DNA from: Phoronis australis
Lineage: Eukaryota; Phoronida; Phoronidae
NCBI GenBank assembly: GCA_002633005.1
Contig: NMRA01000383.1
Span: 339,586-403,585 of the forward strand
Reading direction: 5' to 3'
Length of the DNA stretch: 64,000 bases
In this document: in pieces, positions 43,271 through 55,224 of the stretch
How positions within the stretch are numbered: position 1 is the first letter of the stretch
Layout: each line of letters opens with the position of its first letter
Program-made: the position numbers and the translations under genes
The notes under the pieces: model-generated
What the model was told of the DNA's origin: nothing
The model's input: only the letters and a program-made list of their open reading frames with translations
Databases searched by the model: none

Positions 43271-46200
43271 GTTCGGTGCAGTGGGTGCACCTCTGATGCG
43301 TTGCAAATGACATCAGGCCTCCTGCACTTTTTTGAAGTCTTGCCAAAGGTCTCTTATAAAATATGTAAATGTATTATCACAAGCCTGATAGAGGGGAAAT
43401 AATGAAATTTGTCTAGCTTTTGAATGTCTTGAGGTGACGTTGATCATCATTGACCCTGTTTTGGCATTTTCCCTACATCAAAGTTATCTACCTTGCTGCA
43501 ACTATAAGCTTATGTTTGGTCAAAGAAACTAAATCTTGTAATTACGGTCACTTACTGATTTGGAACTGACCTCAACTTGTTCTTACAGTAACTCAGGTGA
43601 GAAATGATCTTCCTTTTGCCCATGCTCAGTGCATTATATAACCTGGCCATTAAAACTAATATATGGAGCCTAGTCTCCAACAATAACCAACCTTTCATGC
43701 CCAGAAATAACTTGTAATTCCACTAAGGACCAATGTGTGGCACTTTGGTATGTGGTCTGATTCAAAAGTTATGGAACTGGTGTACAGTGGCAGTAGATCC
43801 GCTTCATAAAATTACAAAATAGAGATTCGTCTGGCTGCTTTGAACCTACTTCAAGTGGACTGCATGTTTCCCAAGCGTGAATTTGTGTTTCCATTTGTAG
43901 TGTGATTGCAAACAACATGTGTGGTTGTATCAGGTTACCGTATATCTGTGTTCTTAGGCCCAGAAATCTATGTCTGATAGGGTGTGTGTTTTCATGTAAA
44001 ATTTTGTTTGCATTAAAAATTGGTGTTCAATTTTTTCCCCTTTGTTCCTACAGTAAATGGAGAGAAAATAAAACTCACAGGAAGTAGATTCAACCCGATC
44101 GAGGGTTTTTTATCAAGTAAGGTGAAATTCGACTAACTGAAGGGCTGAGGGCGCAAACTAGAACAACTCTTCTTTGGTTCAATGTCTGGGTGAAGCAAAA
44201 ATCCATCTTATAGCGGTCTGACTTATGTGAATTTTACCACAGTCAGTCTTTCAGGTCTGGGATCTTTCATGGTCAGTTAAAAACAAAACTGACTTGAGCG
44301 AACCTCAGTTGCTGGTGGGGGGCACATTTGTACCCAGGGCACTCCCTTAGCAACGGGCATGAATTTTCTTTATTTTTCATTTGATAGTTATTCTTCATTT
44401 TTATATAGATTAACCTCTACCATTCTGTAACAATTACATGTATGTCCAATTTCACTGGCATAATATATTTCAAAAGTTCCTCCTTTTTGTTCAAGTATTT
44501 CCTATATAGACTCATGCCCATAAATTAAGGCTATAGTTAACTTCACAGACATGGGCCTAGGTGCACATATATGGTAACCCATGCTGTGATAAAAATATTT
44601 TTTATAAAATTTGTTCGTTTTTTTCTATGATTTTATTTTTCTAATTTTTTTACTTTTATTTATTTACAACAGCTGATGAGTATTTTTTCACCTGTGTTTT
44701 AGTAGAGATGTTCTGGAAGTGCAGTCTGTTGATAAGGACGGTATTTGGGAGTGAACAATGTAATTAAGACATAGCCCAGCAGCAAGCAGTGGAAGGAGGA
44801 ATTGTTAGACGTTTGTAAATTAGATACTTATAACTTATATGAACAAGGCTTGATTATTTATGGAAACCTATGTTACAAGTGTGAAAAGCTGAAAGTATTT
44901 AACTACAAGCTACATGTAGAAAGCAAGACGTGAAAACTCCTAGAGAGAATAAACTAATATATACTGTATGTAATCTATATATTGTAGAAGACTGATGAAT
45001 ATCATTGTTTGATCCAGTGTCCACTTTATGGCAACCCAAGAACAACTTTCAAGATAGTTGAAAACTGGAACTGTGAATTCACTCTGAAAATCATCATGTC
45101 ATGTCAAAATGTAATATTTTAAATTTAGCTCAGGCAGTAATTGCTGGCTGTTGGTTGAAGAGACGATGTAAATACGAACTTTGTATTGTAAAACTATGTA
45201 TATGGGCCAGAGGCCGTTGTACTACAAGAAAAAAATAAATAAACAGATGCATTCGGCAAGGCGCCAGAAACTCGAAAAAGGCAAAATTATTGTGAAAGGC
45301 GAACTAATGTTTCTCAAAAATGTTTGGAGCATAACTAGTGCACCCTAGCGAAATGGCAGCAAATGAAGCGCTTGGTCGGTGAGGTTGGAATTTTGAATTC
45401 TTGAATAGGAGTCGTCAATTACGTTTCCTCAGCGAAGATTTCTTGCGGAAAGCGCTTCACGAGTTCCTGGTGTCTCGGCAACGCAGACTAAGAATTACAA
45501 TAGTCCATCAGTAGCACACGTGCTCGTGTGCGTAGTAATCCACCGGTTGTGATTATTTATACTGAAATATGATTGATGATAGATTAAACAGGTTCTTCCA
45601 ATGGTTTCTTGTCCTTCTATTCAGATCACGGGCCATTTTGTGGAAATAATATTTCGGGTTTGTTTCAAGAAAACTAGTGTGAGTGACGCTGCTACGTCAC
45701 AATACTGAGCACAGCCAGGTTCAGCTATGTATATTCTTAGCACAACAAAGCTTAGAAACAATTTACACATATTATCTCAGTGACTAGCAGTTACGAGTAT
45801 ATTCTCAGAGACCTGGCTTTTGCTAAAGTGAGATCTCTCAAAATTAGCTGGGTGGAATACAACACCAAATTTGTGACAAGGGTTAAAAAGTCCCTGGGAA
45901 ATGTCAAAATTTGGCTAACTTCCGAAATTAAAATCTCAGAAATGGCCGATGGGATACTACGCTTTATTCATTTGTTCTCCGAAACGCTGTAACGAACTGT
46001 TTCTAAAATGTTTCCTTTTCGAAGGATCGAGGAGCTATTAAAAATAAAGATTTCGTGACTTTCATGAAAATATGCATGAAACGAAAACGAAATGATATTT
46101 TGGAAAATTCTAACAACATTTTTGAGCTCTCATCTTCATTTACCGATCCAAAAAATTGAATCGTGTTACTCATACGCTCTTATTGATGCGCTGTTGTCTT

Positions 46201-47702
46201 GTCAATGCACCTTTTCTTTTTTGCCAAATTTTATTAAAATGAGGCGATCACGTGACCCAGTTAATGATAGATTGCTGACTCAAAGTCAAAAATTAAAATT
46301 CTTCAGAATCTCTACTTTCCGAAAACAATATTCTTTTACCGAGTTGAAATCTATGGTTTTGTACATTTTTGGTTAAATATGCAGAAAGCGCTTTTATGTA
46401 CGTAGTGGAATTGGCGATGAAGTCATTGGCATACGTATATACCACAAAAACTGACGGGATTTCTCTCTGCAGCTAGCAAAACACGACAATCAAGTGATGG
46501 TACTCTCATATAGGCCATCTCGTGTTATTGTTTTCCGTGACGTCTTTCTATTTCCGGTACCAATAAGAAAATTAGCGGCTCGAGAAAACACTTGAGAATG
46601 GGTTTGGCAAATCACTGAATCCTTTCGTGACACGAGGAAGTCAGGAGTTGCATCTTAACAACGCCTTTGTCTTTCCTGGGAAGTACTGAGTACAATAGCT
46701 AGTGACGGAATCAGTTTTGGGGTGATGCTGAGTGCTTCATTTGGAAATTTGGAAATTCAGTTAGCTGAGCCAATTAAAGAGGCATTTTACCGTTGGCTGT
46801 CAACGATGAATTTTTAGCGCTTTGGGATTTAACATTACCATTCTAGTCCTGTTTTGAATAGTTGCGGGATAAGCCGGCAATTCAAGTCCGAAGACAGTGC
46901 ATACGTACGCTTTTACGAATTTGCAATCTTAGGGTTAACCAAAGTCTTTCTGAAGCATTTTTGAGTCGCTGATGGTTTCGATGTGTTCTTATTCAACTTC
47001 CTATGACGGTAAGAGATGTCACGAGATCGGTGATTTTATGAGAATAAAAGGTTTAATTCGATTTTCCCTTTTTGCTCACTAAACACGAAGAAATGCAGTT
47101 TTAGTTGTGTAATTATAGGTCTCGCATCTTACCGTGTTGGAACTTGGTTTCAGTTGCCAACAAAAACATTGCAGCCATCATCGACTCAAGAAAACGATTT
47201 ACTGGTGTTATACAACCCCGACACTGCAAATTCGAACTGAAGGGGCTCACGGCGAATTCGCTACTGAGACTTGAGTTACTGGCTCATGCGGCAAAAATTC
47301 AGAACCCGAAAAGTGTGGTTTAAGTGCTTGAAGTCTTCAATTTCATATCAAAAACACGAACAAATAAACCCACCAGACTCTCTAAGTTGTAAAATTAGAA
47401 CTCTCGCAAACACTTTCTGAAGATCTGTTAATTTGTTGATCTCTAGTTACGAGCATTTACCGGCCGATACATATTACGCAAAATCGGGACAACCAATCTC
47501 GGAAGTCGCCGAGTAGTATGAAAAGTCGTCAGCTGTCGCTGCTCGTTTTCCTGCGGTTTATGGTCTTTAAGCAATGACGATTAGCTGTATTTGTGGTGGT
47601 TGCGACAACTTAAAATAGTTGGCCACTCTGGGACATTTTTTACTTACCCGCGGAACATCGACACATGTTTGTATAAGTAATGGCGTAAAGTAAGTAACCT
47701 TT

Positions 47703-47940
47703 TTTACGACGCGAAGTAATTATTTGCGGCGTAAAGTAATTATTTGCGGCGTAAAACAATTGCTTGCGGAGTAAAGTAATTATTTGCGGCGTTAAGTAAC
47801 TATTTGCGGCGTTAAGTAATTATTTGGGGCGTAAAGTAATTATTTGCGGCGCAAAGTAATTATTTACGGCGTAAAGTAATTAATTGCGGCGTAACGTAAT
47901 TACCTTACGCCGCAAATAATTACTTCACTAGGTTAAAGTA
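47703..47940. repeat. 20-bp tandem repeat with inverted terminal unit
   Basis: About ten copies of GCGGCGTAAAGTAATTATTT are followed by an inverted unit, TTACGCCGCAAATAATTACTT. The end can therefore fold into a hairpin. Confidence 0.9.
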
Positions 47941-49077
47941 ATAAGAATTAAATAACGCACGTGATATAAGTGCGTAACGTTCACCCATTTGGCCAACGAT
48001 ATTCACACGTCACACTCATGTCCATGGAGCTAAGAAATTTTCAATTAAAGTAGCCTAACTCCTATTTTCTATTTGGGATTTGAATTCAAAGATGTGACTA
48101 TGCAGTGCTATCGGTAGGGTGCAGTTTGGTGATGCCAAGGGCGGCTTTTTATGGGATGTCCCTCTCTACTCAGCTGCATGGTTCCAAGTACTAATAGAAA
48201 TGTAAAACAGATGAATTATAAAAATAAGACCTTTATTCGCTTTAATTACAAACCAGAGTCACCCCCCCCCCCTGCACGTTGCTGAATTCAAGATGTTGAC
48301 GATGCAGCCACTCATCATAACAGGGTAATGACTTTCTAAATCCGCTCTGAGGTGGTGGCGTGTTACAACTGTTATTAAAATGTCTTGGTCTACTTACACA
48401 GGCCTCTTGTCTATTTACAGGTCGGTGTAAATAGACCAAGAAATGTTAATAATATTTGTAAAACAAGGGAAATAGCGATTTTAAGCAATTTGAAGTTTAA
48501 ACAAGAGTAATAAAATGCTCTAAATTTGAAATCAGACGGATTTTTAGCATGTTATACATCGAAACGAACCCTGATCTTTGATCTCGGTACCACAAATCCC
48601 CAAAGTCACGTGTTGATCTCGCATTCTCTAATAAAAATCGCTGACCAGTGTTCGAAAAAATAGGAAGAAATTTGTCAATGAATCAAATGCTAATGACCTC
48701 AGTTTGAACTCTGCTGAGTGCTTGGACATGTACTTGTTGATCCCAAATGTGCTTCATCCACAGCAGCATTCCGTATGGGCTAGCTAAGACAATTTGTCGA
48801 TTTTTGTCATAAAGCGAGGAAAAGGGATTGCATGACGTGAGGCACTGGTTCTGTTCGTATGTAGGTCACGTGACGCCCTCATCATGAATGTTTATTAGCC
48901 GCGATCGTGAGACCGCCTAAAAAGTTAACGTGTTTGTTGGAACGAAAACTTTGTAGAAATCGGAAAATTTTCCCTACTTTCAATTCCAAACCATTCAAAA
49001 AGAATTTAAATTGGTATAAAAGGTACTTATTCCATGAAGTCTGTCTCAACCAACAACAATCTCAATACGTTTTTCGA

Positions 49078-49185
49078 TTATGTAAGACTGATCCTTATTG
49101 ACATGTTTGGGCATGATGTAAGACTTGTCCTTATATTGACATACAGTGTATCTGAGCATTATGTAGGACTGGTCCTTATTGTCCT
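49078..49185. repeat. Degenerate ~45-bp repeat (3 copies)
   Basis: Units contain ATGTAAGACTGATCCTTATT or a close variant. Spacing and sequence have diverged. Confidence 0.6.
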
Positions 49186-50288
49186 GTCTGCGAATTTAGC
49201 TAATATCTACAAAACCATAGATTCTAACTCGGTAAAAGTATACCTTATCTGAAACTAGAAAGCTTGATGTATTTTTCACTTTTTACCAGTCCGTCATCAA
49301 ATGAGTCACGTGGCCATATCCCAAATTTAGCAACATCATTTACCGGTATGTTGATAACAAAACAACAGCATCATGATCAAATTTTATTTGATGTCATTGT
49401 TCACGAAGACTTATGAAAAACACTGTTACATTTTTCCATCATATCATTTTCGTTTTATGCGCCTTTCGATTTTTATGAAAAAGTCGAATTTTAATAGCCC
49501 CCCATGCAAAAGTGGAACATTTTAAACCCAATTCCCAACAGTGTTTTGGAGGACATTGCGCAAAGCATAGTATCTGACGGTTCAGTGCAACAGAGGTACG
49601 ATGCTCCGAACTTAGCCAAATTTGAACATTTTTCTAGGGTCTTGCATGACCTTCAACTGGTTGTTAGACCTTTAAATGCCGCGTGCATCAAGCCATCGAT
49701 GTCTACTTTCAACGCACTGGTGGGAGATTATCTCTAACAGCAAGCCCCATATGTTCGTTTTCGGCACTCAAGACATTGTCTTCCACACTTGACATTCGGT
49801 TCTAATTAGATTTACATTATTTTCCCTTCAATTCTATTCCCGATGAGAGCTTAATTGCCTTACATTACGTAATTATTTCCCCGTACACTCCACGTCAGAA
49901 GAACGTATTTCTCCACTATCGGGTGTTTTAATGCAGTTTCAAGTCCATTTTTAAGTGCTGAGATAGACGCACAATATGCTGTCAAACTGCGTACGCGGAG
50001 ATGCGGTCACATACGAACTCATTGACTAAAAAGCATTCAACGGTGTCTACTCCTGATAGTGCCAAACAAGAATGGTTTTGCAGGCCTACTTGAGTTCGGA
50101 GAAAAACGGAAATGAAGCGCACTTCAGTATCACTAGATAGCGCCAACCGACGTCAGAGTACAGCAGTGCGGCAAGTGGTCTGGAATTGTTTGAAGCGTTC
50201 GCCAAATATTGACGTGACCCGAGCAAACCGGCATTTCACAGTTTCTTTGCACTACAGCTCGCTGTAAAACCTCCGAGAGGTTGCGACC

Positions 50289-50348
50289 ATGGATACAAAC
50301 GTCACTCCCGTTCATCCCGAGGCGTTAGCTTCTCGGTCCAATCGACAG
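50289..50348 (+). CDS. Possible short first exon with strong Kozak context
   Basis: GCGACCATGG begins MDTNVTPVHPEALASRSNRQ and reaches a CAG|GTTCTG donor. The next candidate exon follows an ACTCAG acceptor near 50449 and is in phase. The local sequence is GC-richer than the flanks. The product is unknown. Confidence 0.25.
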
Positions 50349-51807
50349 GTTCTGTATGTTCAGAAGCGTCTGCCTTTTGATTAAAATAACGTACTGCGTT
50401 TCGAAAGTTTGCCTTTATCGAAACCATTTTTTTTACTCACTCAGTTCAGCTATTGGCATCGTCGATGTGCTACGCGAAGATCATCAACTAATTCTTCAAA
50501 GCTCTTCCTGGTACGAAACTATTTTTAAAAGTTTACTTTTGCGATGAAATTAAATGTTACACTACCTATGAAACAGTTCTCAACTGAGGTCTTGGTTACT
50601 CAAACTAGAAGCGATTTGTGAGCTTGGGAAATCATACTTCATCATAACTGATTCTTTTTTATCGACGTATGAATCAAGTTATCCATGCGCGCACCCAGCC
50701 TTAAAAAGGGGGCTCCTTCGAGCCCCCCGAGCACCCAGCCCGCTTCTCCACCCCCCTCCCCTCCCCCCAACCCCAGGGCTCACGCATATTATGTGGTGGT
50801 GGACTGTGTTAGTAAATAGTTGACAGAACGTTGGTTCGTAACAGTTTTAAGAGGGAAAACTACAACAATGTGATGAATAGAAGTTGTTTTGACTCATTTT
50901 GTATAGTCCAAACGTGTCTGTATGAGTGTAAGCGCCAGATAAACAACACAGTGAATCGAAAGTTTATCGGGTTTAATACGCAGACGACGAGACGGAACTG
51001 GAAGGGTTCCCACAAAACACAGTGGTACGAACAACACTAACAATACAATGGGGAAGATGTACGAAGGCCCTAACTAAAATGAGAAGTAATTCGATCCTAG
51101 CACTTGCACGGACACTTCGCTATTGCTTGAGACCGTGCTTGGCGCTTAAAATAACCCGCCGTGACAAGCTAGCTGGCCTGAAGAAATGGCGATCTGTTAG
51201 TTAGTCCAAAGACCAGAAATCAACTAATTTGGCGGAAGAACGATTTGAGACCAATTTCATAACGATAAGTTGTCTAAATCAAAAGTTAGATTTGTGAAAG
51301 CAGGTGTGTTTATAACATGGGCGGCTCACCATAGGGGGCTGGGGAGGAGCTATCCCCCACTCATTTCAGTGCCGCGTCGCCCATGTATAATCACGTGAAC
51401 CCAGATTCACGACTAGTATGATTAAAGTACGTGTTTGTTATGATGGGACATTTGTGTATTCCACTGGAGAATTTTATTTTGCTTTTATTTTGCCATTGGT
51501 TAAAAGAAGAAATGATTTAATAGGATGACAACTTCTAAATTCAACGGTTTTCTGTGTCTTGCCTTGCGACAAGTGTAAAGTCATTTACATGACAACGAGC
51601 ATGTTTTAGCTGTTTGTCTTCTGATAGACATAAGACATGTGTTACCCTTCGGCATCAAGTGTGTAAGAACGCCCTGTGACGTCACCGGATCTCGGCTAGC
51701 GATGGATGACGCTCTTGGGATATAATCATTTCGTTTTAGACCGACATAACTAAAGAATTTTAACTGAAACACGGGGATACTCTTAACAGTAGATTATTAG
51801 TGCGACC

Positions 51808-51905
51808 ATAATCACCACGTAATCACCACGTAATCACCACGTAATCACCACGTAATCACCACGTAAACACCACGTAATCACCACGTAATCACCACGTAAT
51901 CACAC
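51808..51905. repeat. 11-bp tandem repeat (about 9 copies)
   Basis: The unit is AATCACCACGT. One copy has AAACACCACGT. Confidence 0.93.
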
Positions 51906-52693
51906 CACAAGAAAGATAAAGCCACTGGAAGGAAAACTGTGTACACTAATTCTCATATTATTTTCACGGTCGACTACATATATCGCGAAGGGTATTAAGT
52001 ACATCATACATTTTATTGACTCATCCGGGGATCACAACTAATGTGATAATTAGGTCAAAACTACACATTTGGTTGTGGTCTGTTTTTTAATATTGTGGTG
52101 ATGAGAAAAGTCACGTGATGCCAGTTGAAATGCGTCGGGATCCCTTAGTTATTTACAGTTCCTACTGATGCCAGTTATGAGGAGAGAGGTAACTTTAAGT
52201 TGATACGCAATTGTATTTGGTGGCAAGCGGTCACTTGCCAGAAGAAATAATGGATTCAGATTAAGAAATAAAGTGACACAGTTGTGTGTTACGCAGAAGC
52301 AAAACCCGGCTCACGAAAACGTAAAATCACGTAAAACTTCGAGAGATAACGCTATGTATTACAAAGCACGTCATCGCACTAGCTGTGTTCGCGATATTCT
52401 TACGTCAATGGAATTCAGCCCGGTTTTCCACGACGGTAGCCACGTCATGAAAAGAATCCTACGTTGACACCGTAACCAGTCGAGAGTGGGCAACTCGACC
52501 AGTTTGCGCACCAGAATTTACGGGTTCACGTCAGTCACCTGCTTTGGTCAGTTAAATCGCCTCGGGCTGCTGATGCTATGAACACATTAGGGGCGACAAT
52601 AGTACTTTTCAATGTTCGTTTTGAAACTTTGTAAATAACATATTTGAATAGCTCGTGAGAAGCACACGCGATTAGGTTTTTGAATTTTGAAAA

Positions 52694-52831
52694 TTGGACA
52701 AGGAATGTGACTTTTACAACCTAAAACGTTCGTTTCTTGTTGCAATAATATGTTCCTTATTAATGCTGCTGAGTGTGCAACATAGTTGGGCCAATTACCA
52801 AATCTCCAGGCAGCAGTTGGATTTTGAGGTA
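52694..52831 (+). CDS. Possible exon with hydrophobic leader
   Basis: The open segment encodes SFLVAIICSLLMLLSVQHSW, a signal- or anchor-like helix, then ANYQISRQQLDFE before donor GAG|GTAAGC. There is no in-frame ATG at the start, only later. No family or following exon was recognised. Confidence 0.3.
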
Positions 52832-53243
52832 AGCCAAATGTCATCCTTGAAATTATTGTTGGAGCGGATAAAACACTCTCAAAGTTGTATTGTATTAGAC
52901 TGAAGGTTTATGAACACTCAGTCATTAATTTTCAAACAATTCTACTTTTTGACTTTGAAATTTTGCTGTTACTCTATTGCACGCGGGCAAACATGGAAAC
53001 GAACTTCTCTGAATATACAATTAATTACCAACATTCCGTATCGGTTCATATAACTGTACAATAACCGTAAGACTGTGTCTCTCAAGATTTATTGATCACT
53101 TAATGCCTGTCTAACCTCCCCACTCTCTTAGACTCGTCCGTTCCCGTCATTACTGACTATTTAAATGGCAGACACTTCTATTTTTCTCTAACTCTTTGGA
53201 ATCAAGAACTACTTTGTTCACTTCTGAAATAATAAAGAGCTAA

Positions 53244-53249
53244 AATGAA
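53244..53249 (+). CDS. Possible ATGAAG first coding exon of a secreted-protein gene
   Basis: CTAAAATGAAG|GTAAGTGACC is a start followed immediately by an ideal donor, a layout common when an intron splits a signal peptide. TATTTAAAT near 53158 could be a TATA box, about 85 bp before the ATG. No partner exon was identified. Confidence 0.3.
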
Positions 53250-54199
53250 GGTAAGTGACCATTATTAATAAATACGAAATCGTTATTAAATTCTTGTCAT
53301 CTTTCCTAGCGTATTTAGGATTTTATTCACAAATTTGAAGATTTTTAACGGAAACTATTAACGGTCGACAATTTTGAGAGTGATTATTAATTGAGCTGAC
53401 ATGCCAACGATTTCAAGTTTGGCAATATGTCAACGTGATGTTGTCGATTTAATTATGCATTTTTGAATCCCAGGGACCAGTTCGTGAAGAGTGACTAATA
53501 TAGAGACATTATTGGCGAGGAAAACGGTTTTATGATATCAGCCATAACGCAAACTTGGAAAACACAGTTCATACCTTTGCTGGCGGGACTAAATACCACT
53601 CTATAATTTAAAGCCTAACAGGAATTTTACATTCTTAGTTTTTTCCAATATATTCGATTCACCTTGGATTAAAATGGTAACTGAGCAATAACTATAGAAA
53701 ATCGAATACATATTGTATATGTTACGCGAAACTGTGAAAGGCTGGCAGTTGTTTGGCAAAAAAATCAATTCAGAGCAGCGCGACTGGAGCTCAAGACAAA
53801 ATTTCCGAGCATTTTAAGCCTGCGTAGATTTCAGCCAATCTGTTGGACAAGGGCTACAATTGGAGCTAAGCGATGACATCACAAAAACGCATTTTTTTAT
53901 ATCGTAGCTCTGGTCAAAGGTATTCACTTGAAGAAGTCTTATCTCACCCAACATCATCAGAAACACAACACGTGACTTTTGGCTGTAAAACCGATTATGT
54001 CCCCTTAAACATTAGGTAATAAATTTCGTCTTACTCCCCAGTGACGTAATAATTTCAAAAAAATAACAATTGTATCTCACCACAGCAAAGCTGTAAAGTA
54101 TTTAAAAATACACCCCATGGCTCATGGCTCAGATAATTTGTATCGATTTTTTCTAAACTGTGGTGAGCTAACAAATACGTGGCAGTATAAACAGTAGCA

Positions 54200-54329
54200 A
54201 TGGACCGCCAACTCTGTTCGTTATCATTGCATATGATCTGTGACCTTGCGCGCAAGCTGCGAACAACGTTATTGGCTGCAACGTTGCTATTCACTAGCGG
54301 CGCCTGGTGTGATGTTTATTTTGCTTCTG
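54200..54329 (+). CDS. Possible first exon encoding a signal peptide
   Basis: ATG at 54200 gives MDRQLCSLSLHMICDLARKL then RTTLLAATLLFTSGAWCDVY, a late signal-like helix, and ends near TCTG|GTAAAT. There is no further support. Confidence 0.25.
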
Positions 54330-55179
54330 GTAAATACGTCGTCTCACTAACCGATTGTGCACTGGAAAAGAGTGCCGCCTTCTCTGGTAATTTCATTGTG
54401 AATTGGTTACCTACGACCTTATGATGACAGCAACGTTTTTCAGTAATTGTAAGGAAAGGGCGTAAGTCAAAGTTTTTGACTAAGTCTTAAGTCACTTTTC
54501 AAATGAAATGAACCTCAAGGTGAATTCAAAATTGACATATTTTCTAACACTCCAAAAAGTTCAGGCATACTTTGCGAGATAGTGGGTCTGTAAATATAAA
54601 ATGACCCAACGACATCGACTTGAAATGACCGTACTCATGTTGCCAATGGTACCGGTAGCTAAATTTACTTTACGCACACACGCGCAAACACAAACACAAA
54701 ACTTCATCTTGTCTCAAGGAACATTTGCTACCGGGATACTCTGATTTTTTAAATAAACACGTTCATTTTAACGTATCTCACAGACTGGCAAGTATTTTAT
54801 TAGCCCATAATTATTTCGTATTCACAGTGTGTTAAAAAGTCGTTTATACTTTTAGTTACCAACTACGTCACCGCGAATACATCGTGAAATGAAAATCATT
54901 TGAGTAAAATCGCGATCACACAATGTAATGTCTCGCCAAAACGAACAAAATTTTACATCAAGACATGGTATACACATTTTAGAACAACCCATCAAAACCT
55001 GCTGACAGTTACCGAAAATTCTAAAGTATGAGTGTTCTTGTGGACATTTTTCCGAAAACACGCTGATAGGCGACCTTACTTTTGGGTGGGCCTATATTTT
55101 CGGTAATTCTCGGTAGTTGTGCGCTTAGGATGTGCGGGGGTTATTTCAGTTCAAATCACGTTGGCATTCGACGTGTTGG

Positions 55180-55202
55180 TGACGTCGACCTATTCGTGAC
55201 GT
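55180..55202 (+). promoter_or_regulatory. Pair of CRE-like TGACGT motifs upstream of the acidic repeat protein
   Basis: TGACGTCG at 55180 and TGACGT at 55197 lie 25-45 bp before the ATG at 55225. TGACGTCA is the CREB/ATF site; these are half sites or near matches. They could sit in a promoter or in the 5' UTR. No TATA box was seen. Confidence 0.3.
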
Positions 55203-55224
55203 ATTCACTTTACAATTTTTCAAA

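Larger units (their letters stand above)
42700..52690. other. Gene-poor stretch
   Basis: After the LINE remnant I find no convincing gene. The region holds diverged repeats (46.2-46.4 and 49.2-49.3 kb share pieces with the 17.1-17.5 kb foldback region; 51.06-51.30 kb resembles 3.79-3.96 kb), the 20-bp array at 47.7 kb, C-rich tracts at 48.25 and 50.75 kb, and the 11-bp array at 51.8 kb. Confidence 0.6.
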
